Origin: Marine Group I thaumarchaeote
GTDB lineage: Archaea > Thermoproteota > Nitrososphaeria > Nitrososphaerales > Nitrosopumilaceae
Length of the DNA stretch: 64,000 nt
Direction: 5' to 3'
NCBI GenBank assembly: GCA_013390785.1
Contig: JACASW010000005.1
Span: 1-64,000, forward strand
The notes beneath the pieces were generated by a model. That model worked only from the letters and a program-made list of their open reading frames with translations. It ran no database searches and was not told the origin of the DNA. Every line of letters starts with the position of its first letter. The stretch's first letter is position 1. The translations under genes were made by a program, and so were the position numbers. Shown piece by piece: positions 26,065 to 35,132 of the stretch.

Positions 26065-26838
26065 ATGAAATTGGGATTTTTCTCAAAATTACAAATTCTT
26101 CTTAATTCAAGAAAAATCTTCAAAAACTGGTATGTTTACCCTAAGGTGTACTGGCAACTTACTAATGACAAGATTGTGGTATTTGAAACCAAAACTGGTC
26201 TGAAGATCAAGATTCGCGTAAAATCAACTGATTTGATGGCACTCACTAATGTGTGGATGATAAATGAATATGATGTTGATGGTTTTGAAATTAATTCAAG
26301 TGATATTATAATAGATGTTGGAGCACATATTGGATTATTTTCATTACTCGTTTCACAATTTTGTAAGACAGGAAAAATATTTAGTTTTGAACCGATACGT
26401 GAGAATTTTGATCTACTTGTATCAAATTTAGCGTTAAATCATATAGAAAATGTTTTTCCATTTAATGTGGGAGTCTCAAAAAAATCAGGCAAATTAAATT
26501 TATTTTTAAATAATGATCAATCAGCACATAGCATTTTTCCAAAAGGCTCAGAATCAATCACCGTAGAAGCAATTTCCTTACAAAAAATTTTTGATGAAAA
26601 GCAAATTTCTTCTTGTAAACTATTAAAATTAGATTGTGAAGGAGCAGAATATGATATTATTGATTCATTACCAGTAGAATATTTGGATAAAATTCAAAAC
26701 ATGGCAATAGAATATCATTTAGCTGATACAAAACCTGAACTCATAAAAAATCTTATACTAAAAATCAAAAATGCTGGCTTCAAAATAAAAACTGGGCCTC
26801 ATTATAACGATATGGGATTTTTAATAGCTAGGAAATAG
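26065..26838 (+). CDS. FkbM-family SAM-dependent methyltransferase, copy 1
   Basis: A 257-residue methyltransferase. The SAM-binding motif I-I-I-D-V-G-A-H-I-G-L-F-S (about 82-94), then I-F-S-F-E-P-I-R-E-N-F with the ribose-binding Glu, and K-L-L-K-L-D-C-E-G-A-E-Y-D (about 187-199) are all typical of the FkbM family, which O-methylates sugars and polyketides. It likely caps or modifies a glycan hydroxyl. A second FkbM gene lies at 52571-53410. It is followed by a GT4 glycosyltransferase after an 87 bp gap. Confidence 0.92.
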   Translation: MKLGFFSKLQILLNSRKIFKNWYVYPKVYWQLTNDKIVVFETKTGLKIKIRVKSTDLMALTNVWMINEYDVDGFEINSSDIIIDVGAHIGLFSLLVSQFCKTGKIFSFEPIRENFDLLVSNLALNHIENVFPFNVGVSKKSGKLNLFLNNDQSAHSIFPKGSESITVEAISLQKIFDEKQISSCKLLKLDCEGAEYDIIDSLPVEYLDKIQNMAIEYHLADTKPELIKNLILKIKNAGFKIKTGPHYNDMGFLIARK

Positions 26839-26925
26839 ATTGTGTCTAAATTGCAAAAATTATTGATTTTAAGTTTGATAAAAACTGAGTGAATGCTAAA
26901 TAGTTTAAATCGAAACTGAAATGTT

Positions 26926-28110
26926 ATGAAAATTGCTCTAGTCAGTCCTGCATCATTCCCTGCCACTCAGTTTGGGGGGATTATGTTTCTAGTTGCTGAT
27001 ATCGCAAAAGAAGCTACAAACTTAGGAAATGATGTCGTAATTTACACAACAGATTTAGATTTTGCTAATAACGCAAGTACATTCAATAAAAATTTGCCTA
27101 AAAAAGAAACTTTAGATGGCTTTACTATAAAACGATCTCATGTCTGGCTGAAAATAAATTTATTTTTTCTAAACCCTGGAATATATTTTCAAATGATGAA
27201 AGATTCTCCTGATATTATTCACACTATTGGAATCAGGAGTTTTCAATCATTCATTGCTGCTATAGTTGCAAAAAAGAAAAAAATTCCACTAGTAATTTCA
27301 GATCAAGGAGGATTAACAACTCATCCAGATCTGAAGAGTGGAGGAATTTTTAAAAAAATTCTGTATAAACTCCAAACACCCATGATTCATTTCATTATTA
27401 ATAATTCAACAAAGATTAGTGTGGCAAATGAATATGAGAAAAAAATTTTTGAAAAGTTTAGTCAGACATCAAAAATTGAAGTTATACGAAACGGGATTAA
27501 TTTAAAAACAATGAAAACAAAAACTCAAAATTTTAAGAAAAAACATGGAATAGTACTTCCTTTTGTATTATTTATTGGTAGATTTAGTAAGGTAAAAGGA
27601 ATTGACATATTACTACATGCAATAAAAATACTTAAAGACAGATATGAATTAGAAAATATTCGTTTTGTAATAATGGGTGTTGATTTTGGTTTTCAGAATC
27701 AAATGATTCAAATGATTGATGATTTTGGTATTAAAGAAAAAATTCATCTAATCACGAACCCCAGTAGAGAGGATGTTATAGCAGCATACAGTGAAAGCGA
27801 ATTCTTAGTACTACCATCAAGATGGGAATTATCTCCATTGACACCATTAGAAGGATTTGCATTCAAAAAACCAGTAATAAGCACTAACGTGCATGGCATT
27901 CCATCTACTATAACTGATAGAAAAAATGGTATATTAGTAAAGAATGAGGATTCCCATGAATTGGCTGAAGCAATTATGGAATTAATTAATGATAAACAAA
28001 AATGTTTAGAATATGGATTGTCTGGTTATAACTTAGTTAAGACAGAGTGTAATTCAAAATCAATGACAGAAAAAACTTTGAGAATGTATAACCAAATTAT
28101 TAATAGATGA
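26926..28110 (+). CDS. GT4-family glycosyltransferase
   Basis: A 394-residue GT-B enzyme. The N-terminal acceptor domain starts K-I-A-L-V-S-P-A-S-F and contains F-G-G-I. The C-terminal donor domain has F-I-G-R-F-S-K-V-K-G-I-D-I-L (about 206-219), L-V-L-P-S-R-W-E-L-S-P-L-T-P-L-E-G-F-A with the E-x7-E-like nucleotide-sugar motif, and a V-H-G-I-P-S-T-I segment. It should transfer a sugar from a nucleotide donor to a growing lipid-linked glycan on the cytoplasmic side. It heads a run of four plus-strand genes with gaps or overlaps of a few bases (aminotransferase, GT4, Gfo/Idh oxidoreductase). Confidence 0.93.
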   Translation: MKIALVSPASFPATQFGGIMFLVADIAKEATNLGNDVVIYTTDLDFANNASTFNKNLPKKETLDGFTIKRSHVWLKINLFFLNPGIYFQMMKDSPDIIHTIGIRSFQSFIAAIVAKKKKIPLVISDQGGLTTHPDLKSGGIFKKILYKLQTPMIHFIINNSTKISVANEYEKKIFEKFSQTSKIEVIRNGINLKTMKTKTQNFKKKHGIVLPFVLFIGRFSKVKGIDILLHAIKILKDRYELENIRFVIMGVDFGFQNQMIQMIDDFGIKEKIHLITNPSREDVIAAYSESEFLVLPSRWELSPLTPLEGFAFKKPVISTNVHGIPSTITDRKNGILVKNEDSHELAEAIMELINDKQKCLEYGLSGYNLVKTECNSKSMTEKTLRMYNQIINR

Positions 28111-28135
28111 ATTATAAACAGGTGTTAAAATCATA

Positions 28136-29308
28136 ATGAAAAAAAGAAAAAATTCTGACGCGTTTAACGATTTACACATTAGGGTCCCCTTTGTTCTTCC
28201 TGAGATAACAAATGAAGATAAAAGGGTAATTTTAGCCACACTTAATCAGAACTTACTCACCGATGGACCTAAACTGAAGGAATTTGAAAACAAATTTGCA
28301 AAATTTGCTGGTGCTAAATATGCAATAGGAGTATCAAATGCAACAGCTGCTTTACAACTTTCATTGAAAGCAATAGGAATTGGAAAAGGAGATCAAGTGA
28401 TTGTCCCTGATCTCACATTTGTAGCCTCAATAAATGCAATTTTATTCACTGGTGCTACACCAGTAATTGTAGATATAGATAAAGAAGATTACAATATATC
28501 TATAGATTCTATCAAGAAATCATTAACTAAAAAAACAAAAGCGATCATGCCAGTACATTTTGCTGGAAAATCTTGTAAAATGCACGAAATACAAACTATT
28601 GCTCGGAAAAATAATCTACGTATAATTGAAGATTGCGCACATGCAATTGGAGGTAAACTAAACAAGAAACATGTAGGTACATTTGGTGATGCTGGTTGTT
28701 TCAGTTTCTATCCAACAAAGAATCTGACTACATTTGAAGGTGGAATGGTGATAACAAATTCTAAAAAAATTTCAGAAACCATTAAAACATTAAGAAATCA
28801 CGGAATAACAAAATCCTATCAGGATAGATTTACAAAAGGTAAACCATGGGAATATGATGTAAGTATTCCAGGTTATAATTATAGATTAGATGAAATCAGG
28901 GCAGCATTAGGGATTAGTCAATTAAAAAGAATAACACAAAACAATTTAAAAAGAAAGAAAGCTGCACTTTATTATAACTCAAAATTAAAAAATATCAAAT
29001 CCATTATAACTCCTAAAATTTTAAAAGATGAAGATCATGCATGTCACCTCTATGTATTAAGATTCAAAAAGCAAGGAAAATTTTCAAGAGATGATTTATT
29101 TACAAAATTATTAAAAAATGGTATTAGAAGTTCAGTTCATTACAAACCATTACACACATTTACTGCATATAAGAGAAATGCAAAGATATTTGATAAATTA
29201 ATTAACAGTAAACAGATCTATAGGGAGATAATATCACTACCACTTTATCCACAAATTACGCGAAAACAACAAGATTTAGTTTTAAAAAATCTGGTGATAA
29301 AACATTGA
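28136..29308 (+). CDS. DegT/DnrJ/EryC1/StrS-family sugar aminotransferase (PLP)
   Basis: A 390-residue aminotransferase. S-N-A-T-A-A-L-Q-L (67-75), I-I-E-D-C-A-H-A (163-170) and F-S-F-Y-P-T-K-N-L-T-T (189-199) with Schiff-base Lys195 are visible, as is the E-G-G-M motif after it. It should aminate a keto nucleotide sugar. dTDP-4-keto-6-deoxyglucose (from rfbAB) and products of the Gfo/Idh oxidoreductase two genes downstream are candidate substrates. The next gene's TTG start overlaps its TGA stop by 4 bp, so the two proteins are translationally coupled. Confidence 0.92.
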   Translation: MKKRKNSDAFNDLHIRVPFVLPEITNEDKRVILATLNQNLLTDGPKLKEFENKFAKFAGAKYAIGVSNATAALQLSLKAIGIGKGDQVIVPDLTFVASINAILFTGATPVIVDIDKEDYNISIDSIKKSLTKKTKAIMPVHFAGKSCKMHEIQTIARKNNLRIIEDCAHAIGGKLNKKHVGTFGDAGCFSFYPTKNLTTFEGGMVITNSKKISETIKTLRNHGITKSYQDRFTKGKPWEYDVSIPGYNYRLDEIRAALGISQLKRITQNNLKRKKAALYYNSKLKNIKSIITPKILKDEDHACHLYVLRFKKQGKFSRDDLFTKLLKNGIRSSVHYKPLHTFTAYKRNAKIFDKLINSKQIYREIISLPLYPQITRKQQDLVLKNLVIKH

Positions 29309-30366
29309 AAATTCTTATTGGTGCAGGAATTTCGTTTTTGCATCCATTAAATGAATTTTCAAAAGAATTAAGTAAACATGGTGTTGAATGCAAAGTTGTT
29401 CTTGATCGTGATTATATTGGAGAGTTTCCAAGTAAAGAACTAAAAGGACTATTTCGGACTAGGAAAAAATTTGAAAAGTTAATTTCCACTTTCAAACCAG
29501 ATGTTGTATTGATAGATCGGATGAGTAAATTTGGTTTAGAGGTGATAAAATCTGGCATTCCACTTTTTTTAATTGTTAGAGGACATTATTGGTTACAAAA
29601 TGAATGGAATGAAAAAACCATCTATAAAAATCGGCTAAAACAAAAACTAGTTGAAATGAGATTTAAAGATGATGCACAAGTTTTTGAGAGGGCTACTGCA
29701 ATTTTGCCTCTCTGTAATTATTTAGTTAATGTTGTAAGAGAACATTACCCTAAACAGAATTTACATGTATTCGTGGAGGGCATAGATAGTTCAAAGTGGT
29801 ATACAGAAAAAGGTATTGAGTTAAAACATCCATGTGTTGGTTTAGTTCAACGCGCTCATCACTGGGCAAAGTCTTCAGAAATGTTAATTCTTAAAAAAAT
29901 CTTAGGTAAAATGCCTGAAGTTAATTTCTATTGGGCTGGTGGTGGTGAAATTGAAGATGAGATTTTGTCGGAATTAGATGGGTTTGAAAATTTTCATTGG
30001 TTAGGATCCTTACAATATCCTGACAAGGTGAGAGAATTTCTTACTGAGATCGATGTGTATCTATTGCCTACGGGTATGGAAACAACTCCATTATCCCTAA
30101 AAGAGGCTCAATTGATGAAGAAACCAGTCATAACCACCAACGTAGGTGGTACATCAGAAACAATGATTGACGGTGTTACGGGGTTTTTAGTAGAAAAAGG
30201 TAATCATGAACAACTAATTGAAAAATTAGAGTTGCTACTTGATGACAAAAAACTATCAGAACAAATGGGAGAAGCAGGACGAAAATTTGTTCAGGAGAAA
30301 TTCAGTATGGAATTTAGTGTAAAAAACTGTCTAAATATAATTAGACAATACCACAATCAAAAATGA
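29305..30366 (+). CDS. GT4-family glycosyltransferase, duplicated type A
   Basis: A 353-residue GT-B enzyme starting at TTG (29305) in overlap with the aminotransferase stop. F-V-E-G-I-D-S-S-K-W-Y marks the domain junction (about 162-172). The donor domain has W-A-G-G-G, W-L-G-S-L-Q-Y-P-D-K-V and E-T-T-P-L-S-L-K-E-A-Q-L-M-K-K-P-V-I, then T-N-V-G-G-T-S-E. It is a close paralogue of the gene at 56533-57618: one 70 bp stretch (29992-30061 here) is about 90% identical in DNA by eye. The two must have arisen by a fairly recent duplication or related transfer. Donor and acceptor are unknown. Confidence 0.92.
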   Translation: MKILIGAGISFLHPLNEFSKELSKHGVECKVVLDRDYIGEFPSKELKGLFRTRKKFEKLISTFKPDVVLIDRMSKFGLEVIKSGIPLFLIVRGHYWLQNEWNEKTIYKNRLKQKLVEMRFKDDAQVFERATAILPLCNYLVNVVREHYPKQNLHVFVEGIDSSKWYTEKGIELKHPCVGLVQRAHHWAKSSEMLILKKILGKMPEVNFYWAGGGEIEDEILSELDGFENFHWLGSLQYPDKVREFLTEIDVYLLPTGMETTPLSLKEAQLMKKPVITTNVGGTSETMIDGVTGFLVEKGNHEQLIEKLELLLDDKKLSEQMGEAGRKFVQEKFSMEFSVKNCLNIIRQYHNQK

Positions 30367-31256
30367 CGCTTATGAAACAGATTGCAATTATAGGTATGGG
30401 TAGGTGGGGCAAGAATTTAGTTCGTGATTTCTCTAAATTATCTAAAGTTAAAACATGTGTCACAACTGGTAATAGAAAAAATATGATGTGGCTACAAAAA
30501 AACTATCCAAATATCGATCTCACTACAGACATCAATCAAGTCCTAAATGATTCTGATATTGATGCTGTAGTAATTGCAACACCTATCAAAAGTCATTTTA
30601 CTATTGCAAGAAAATCATTAGAATCAAAAAAGCATGTTTTTGTAGAAAAACCATTAACAAAAACAGTTGATCAAGCAGAAAAACTCATAGATATTGCAAA
30701 AAGAAACAAACTCTGCTTGTTTGTAGGGCATGTATTTCTGTATAATGAAATTTTTCAGAAAATCAAAAAAATACATAAAAATGAATCAATTAAACATGCA
30801 AATTTTGAATGGAAAAAGCTAGGTACGTTTGATGAGGATATATTTGAAAATTTGTTATCCCATGACCTTTCTTTGAACTTAGAATTGTTTGGCATGCCAA
30901 AAAAAATACAATTAAACAGCAAGTATAGTCTTCTTACTCCTATTGATCGATTTTCACTTGAATTATTTTTTGGTAAAACCAGAAGATCTGAGATAACAAT
31001 TGATCGAACATCTCATTATAAGAAAAAAACTGTGATGATTACTACCAGAAAAAATTATTATATTTGGGATAATGATGAATTGTTAAAATTTGATAAAAAG
31101 ACTGAAACGTACAAAAAGATCTTTCAGTCTAAAAATATGCCGTTATACCTGGAATGTAAAGAATTTATTAGAATTATAAGCGCAAAAAACTATTCAGTGG
31201 ATTCTGCAATTCTTGCTAAGAAAATATCTAGTTTAATTTTAAAAATTCCAAAATAA
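30363..31256 (+). CDS. Gfo/Idh/MocA-family nucleotide-sugar oxidoreductase
   Basis: A 297-residue NAD(P)-dependent oxidoreductase. The Rossmann start I-A-I-I-G-M-G-R-W-G-K-N (7-18), A-V-V-I-A-T-P and F-V-E-K-P-L-T (the family's E-K-P motif, about 94-100) are clear. The C-terminal half is a mixed alpha/beta domain that is shorter than usual. Its ATG at 30363 overlaps the upstream stop (ATGA); a second ATG at 30372 is possible. Relatives such as WbpB/WlbA oxidise C3 of UDP-sugars before transamination, so it may work with the DegT aminotransferase two genes upstream. Ends 11 bp before a convergent radical SAM gene. Confidence 0.88.
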   Translation: MTLMKQIAIIGMGRWGKNLVRDFSKLSKVKTCVTTGNRKNMMWLQKNYPNIDLTTDINQVLNDSDIDAVVIATPIKSHFTIARKSLESKKHVFVEKPLTKTVDQAEKLIDIAKRNKLCLFVGHVFLYNEIFQKIKKIHKNESIKHANFEWKKLGTFDEDIFENLLSHDLSLNLELFGMPKKIQLNSKYSLLTPIDRFSLELFFGKTRRSEITIDRTSHYKKKTVMITTRKNYYIWDNDELLKFDKKTETYKKIFQSKNMPLYLECKEFIRIISAKNYSVDSAILAKKISSLILKIPK

Positions 31257-31267
31257 TAAAAATCTGG

Positions 31268-32683
31268 CTACTGAATTTTAATAGGGCCCTGTGACCATGG
31301 AATGCCAAATTTGATATCAGATTCAAGTTGATTTAAAAATAAAGTTGTTACATGATCAAATGCATCCAAATAACCCGTATCGGAGGGAAGTGGATCTATT
31401 CCATTAGTATCCAGAAAGTTACTTATCACATCTCGCATACTATGTTCTTGATCAATCACACCTATACTGTATCTTTTTGCACCATCTCGATCTAAAAATG
31501 CTGCTTCGTGATATGAATACACATCACCTTTAGCATCTATCATTACTGCAATTTGTGGAAATACTTTTGGTCGTAGTTGCTTATAATCAACTCTTTTTAA
31601 TGGTTCAAACGATTCTTTATTCTTACGAATTGCTTCTAAAGCATAACCATAATCAATGTGCAATCGATCTAAATTTTTATCTTCTAATCTTGTTTGAACA
31701 TCATTAAATATGCTGTGTAGTTTTTCTCTTTCTTTTCCTGAGATATTTGTTGCCCGATCACTAAAATCTTCACGAAGAGTTAAAAAATCGATTTGATTAC
31801 CTGACTCGATATTAATCTCTTTAATATAATCCAGTAATTTCAAAGCATGATCAAGATGGTCATGTAATAAAACATAATTCAAACCGACTTTTATTTTTGT
31901 TCTTAATTTTAAAAAATCAATTAAATTTTTTCTTACCATCTCATATCCTTTTTTATTTTTTGTGACTTCAAATGTTGAATGATCATCCACTCCATACAGA
32001 CTAACTCTTAGAATTGAAAGATCTTTGATTCCTGGGTGTTTTTCAATAAAATCAGGGTTAAGATTGTATCCATTAGTTTGCATTTCCATATCAAATCCTT
32101 TCTCTCGAGCATACGAAATCAAATCACCAATACGAGGGAAAGTAAGTGGTTCCAAACCTCCTGTTATATGATAAACATTTTTTTTGTTAACACCTTCTGG
32201 AGTTTGATCAATGATTTGTTTGAATACTTGAAACCCTTTTTCACCAAATTCTCGTTTATAAGAAGCTGAATAATTTCTTCCGCAGAAACTACAAAAAAAC
32301 ATGCAACTTAGTCCAGGACATAATCCAACTCGATCTGGGTATGAATACTTTTCATCTAATACTGCTTGAGCTTTACCACTTTGTATACTTGGGATTATAG
32401 TATTTTTCCAGTACTTGCTGCCAATTCCGGAATTAATAATATAATCCTGAGCCCAGTCAGTTTCTCGAATTTTTTTATTTTTTTCTATTAATTCATTTTT
32501 TGAAAAATTAAATCTATTAGATATTTCTTCTTGAGTAGAAAACGGATTATCTGAAATGAAATTGATGATCTTCCAACAGTCCGGGTTTTTCTCAATAAAA
32601 TCCTCATCTATGTAATATTCTTTTAAATCTTGAAATGATTGATAACCAATTTCAGTTTTTTGTGCTTCCAACAGTATTTTCAC
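31268..32683 (-). CDS. Radical SAM enzyme, possibly DesII-like sugar deaminase/dehydrogenase
   Basis: A 471-residue radical SAM protein. The [4Fe-4S] site is C-M-F-F-C-S-F-C (Cys127, Cys131, Cys134), followed by H-I-T-G-G-L-E-P (SAM-binding GGE-type loop) and Q-T-N-G-Y. Both length and C-x3-C-x2-C spacing are compatible with DesII, which deaminates dTDP-4-amino-4,6-dideoxyglucose in desosamine formation. RfbA, RfbB and DegT aminotransferases in this locus could supply such a substrate. The about 115 residues before the cluster look helical (winged-helix-like), and there are no clear extra Fe-S cysteines, so a SPASM domain is unlikely. Substrate assignment is inference. Confidence 0.78.
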   Translation of the reverse strand: MKILLEAQKTEIGYQSFQDLKEYYIDEDFIEKNPDCWKIINFISDNPFSTQEEISNRFNFSKNELIEKNKKIRETDWAQDYIINSGIGSKYWKNTIIPSIQSGKAQAVLDEKYSYPDRVGLCPGLSCMFFCSFCGRNYSASYKREFGEKGFQVFKQIIDQTPEGVNKKNVYHITGGLEPLTFPRIGDLISYAREKGFDMEMQTNGYNLNPDFIEKHPGIKDLSILRVSLYGVDDHSTFEVTKNKKGYEMVRKNLIDFLKLRTKIKVGLNYVLLHDHLDHALKLLDYIKEINIESGNQIDFLTLREDFSDRATNISGKEREKLHSIFNDVQTRLEDKNLDRLHIDYGYALEAIRKNKESFEPLKRVDYKQLRPKVFPQIAVMIDAKGDVYSYHEAAFLDRDGAKRYSIGVIDQEHSMRDVISNFLDTNGIDPLPSDTGYLDAFDHVTTLFLNQLESDIKFGIPWSQGPIKIQ

Positions 32684-32756
32684 CCAATTTTTCTGTTTTA
32701 TTAGTATAATGCATAATTGATAACCTCATCGTTGTTTATGATCTGGATCATCGTAA

Positions 32757-33884
32757 CTAATCCATATCCAGATCATCTGAAGAACCTTTCCTATTATGAT
32801 ACCATTGTAACATTTTGAATAACTTTTTGTATATTACATAAGAAGATTTTTTATTTATTTTGATGAAATAATGATGGGTGTATTGCTTACCACCCCATTT
32901 TTTTTTATAATGTATAGCAGACATCCCATGTTTATCATTTGCCAAATCGCTTTCTGATAATAGTGGTCCGCCTGTTATATCATAAATTGCAAATTTAAAT
33001 TCCTTAGCCCATTTTATTGCATGCCATGTAAGAGCAGGACCACCTAAATTTCTTGCAATTGAAGAATATGAATTTAAAACTTGAACTGGAATTACGACAT
33101 TGTTAAAATAGCTTACAGTGATACTTGAAACCAGTTGTTGTTCCTTAAATGCTAAAAATGTTTTTTCATGTTCCGAATTCTGGCGTTCCCAAAATTTTTT
33201 TAATTGTTGTTCTGGATCTGACACTACAATACCCTTTGCTTTTCCCCATTTTTGGAAAAGTGAAATAACCTGTTTAGATTCTTCAAATGTTTTTAATTCT
33301 TTTACAACTACACCCCTTTTTGCAGATCTATTTACATTTTTTTTGGTATATTTTTGAACATTCTTCCAGATTTCTTCAATCGGCTTTTTTAAATCAGTTA
33401 TAAAAGTAACATATTTCTTAGAATGATAACCATCTTTTCTATATTCTTTTATTTCGTTATCACACAGACTAATATCGAGTGGAGCTGAATACCCTTCAAT
33501 AAAAACAAGATTATACTTATCAACTATCTCATTATTTGCTTTTAATATCATTCTAAGAATTTCTATTCTTTCCATTTTATTTTCGGTGTGAATTATTGGT
33601 CCATAAAGCCAAACACCTCTAGTTGAAATTCTAGAAGCCATTTTAGATAACTTTTGAAATAGTGTACTCCCATACTGAACTGAGGTTTTAATAATCAACA
33701 TGCCAAGTTGCCCGACTACAGCATCCTTTTCATCAAGGATACTAATGAATACTGGAAAAGTATTCTCATTTGAATTAATTTTTAGATTTTCTACTGTTTG
33801 TAGGTATGTTGAATAGTTACTTTTTTTTAAATCACTGTTCCAATTATTTGAATCAACTTCTATACAAATTCTTATCTTATACAT
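32757..33884 (-). CDS. FemAB/GNAT-like acyltransferase (peptidoglycan-bridge-type fold)
   Basis: A protein of about 375 residues with the double-GNAT layout of FemAB-type enzymes. The first half has conserved W-L-Y-G-P and F-I-E-G-Y strands, and a K-K-N-V-N-R-S-A-K-R-G stretch is typical of the family's tRNA- or acyl-donor-binding helix. The second half has F-L-A-F-K-E-Q-Q-L-V-S-S and L-G-G-P-A-L-T-W-H-A-I-K-W-A. Related proteins in polysaccharide loci attach amino acids or acyl groups to amino sugars. I use the ATG at 33884; a TTG at 33911 gives nine more residues. It is separated by 73 bp from the radical SAM gene on the same strand. Confidence 0.78.
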   Translation of the reverse strand: MYKIRICIEVDSNNWNSDLKKSNYSTYLQTVENLKINSNENTFPVFISILDEKDAVVGQLGMLIIKTSVQYGSTLFQKLSKMASRISTRGVWLYGPIIHTENKMERIEILRMILKANNEIVDKYNLVFIEGYSAPLDISLCDNEIKEYRKDGYHSKKYVTFITDLKKPIEEIWKNVQKYTKKNVNRSAKRGVVVKELKTFEESKQVISLFQKWGKAKGIVVSDPEQQLKKFWERQNSEHEKTFLAFKEQQLVSSITVSYFNNVVIPVQVLNSYSSIARNLGGPALTWHAIKWAKEFKFAIYDITGGPLLSESDLANDKHGMSAIHYKKKWGGKQYTHHYFIKINKKSSYVIYKKLFKMLQWYHNRKGSSDDLDMD

Positions 33885-34026
33885 GGTCGCCCTTTTCAAT
33901 TCACTTGTCAATGCCTACATAAAAAATCGATCATTCTTCGGTTTTAAAATTTTGGATAAAAACATCATTACGTAATTATTGAAAAAATACTTACGGTTAA
34001 TTACTAGTGAATTTTTTCATACAATT

Positions 34027-35076
34027 ATGAGAATTGCAGTTGTTGGTGGTGGAATTTTTGGTATAACAGTATCAATTATACTTGGTAAAAACCATCAGAT
34101 AGAATTATTTGAAAGAAATAATGAATTATTACAATCAGCATCTGGTTCAAATCAATATAGAATTCATCGGGGTTATCATTACCCACGTAGTCCAGATACA
34201 GTGAAAGATATTATTAGATCTGAAAATAGTTTCAAAGAAACTTTTTCTGAAGCAATTGTTAATCAGTATGATCATTATTATTGCATAGCAAAAAAAAATA
34301 GTCTTACCTCTGCAAAACAATTTGTTGATTTTTGTGCTGAATATGGATTAGTTATTGATAAAGCAGAATTAGATTGTGTACAAAAGGATTCAATTGATCT
34401 TTGTGTTCAAGTTAAAGAATCAGTCTATGATCCTAAGAAATTAAAAAAAATATCATTAGACAAGCTAAATGAATGCAATGTAAAAATTCATCTAAATACT
34501 GAAGTCACTGACGAAATATTTGAAGAATTTGATAGAGTGGTTATATGTACATATGCAAATTTGAATGCGTTACTTACTAGATTTCCAGAATTACAAGAAG
34601 AATATCAATTTGAATTGTGTGAAAAACCAGTTGTTAAACTACCGGATTCTTTTCATAATAAGAGTATTGTAATTATGGATGGGCCTTTCATGTGTATTGA
34701 TCCTCTAGCAAATACGGATCTTCATTTACTATGTAATGTTACACATGAAATTCATCAAACTAATATTGGAAAAATTCCAGAGATTGATAAACAATATTTA
34801 CATTTGTTGGATAATGGAATGATTAAAAACCCTACTCATACAAACTATGACAAATTCATTAAATCTTCACTTGAATTTTTCCCTGAAATTAAAAACGCTA
34901 AATATGTCGGTTCTATGTTTACGATTAGGGCAGTTCCACCTAGAGTAGAAGATACTGATGAGAGGCCAACTCTTGTAAAAAAAATAAATGAGAAAATTAT
35001 TACTGTATTTTCAGGCAAGATTACTACTTGTGCAGAGGCAGCAGAAGAAGTAAAAAAAATAATTCAAAAAAATTAA
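34027..35076 (+). CDS. FAD-dependent oxidoreductase (DAO family)
   Basis: About 349 residues starting at the ATG at 34027, where the FAD-binding motif R-I-A-V-V-G-G-G-I-F-G begins immediately; a TTG frame 16 codons further upstream looks non-coding. F-E-R-N (FAD ribose-binding acid) follows at the expected distance. A R-I-H-R-G-Y-H-Y-P-R-S segment and a C-terminal T-I-R-A-V-P-P-R are seen in DAO-type oxidases found in polysaccharide clusters. It probably oxidises an amine or a sugar alcohol, with the exact substrate unknown. It is divergent from the FemAB-like gene. Confidence 0.8.
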   Translation: MRIAVVGGGIFGITVSIILGKNHQIELFERNNELLQSASGSNQYRIHRGYHYPRSPDTVKDIIRSENSFKETFSEAIVNQYDHYYCIAKKNSLTSAKQFVDFCAEYGLVIDKAELDCVQKDSIDLCVQVKESVYDPKKLKKISLDKLNECNVKIHLNTEVTDEIFEEFDRVVICTYANLNALLTRFPELQEEYQFELCEKPVVKLPDSFHNKSIVIMDGPFMCIDPLANTDLHLLCNVTHEIHQTNIGKIPEIDKQYLHLLDNGMIKNPTHTNYDKFIKSSLEFFPEIKNAKYVGSMFTIRAVPPRVEDTDERPTLVKKINEKIITVFSGKITTCAEAAEEVKKIIQKN

Positions 35077-35132
35077 TTTTTACAAATACAATTCTTTAGT
35101 ACATTTTAAATTCTGACAAAAATACGATTCAT

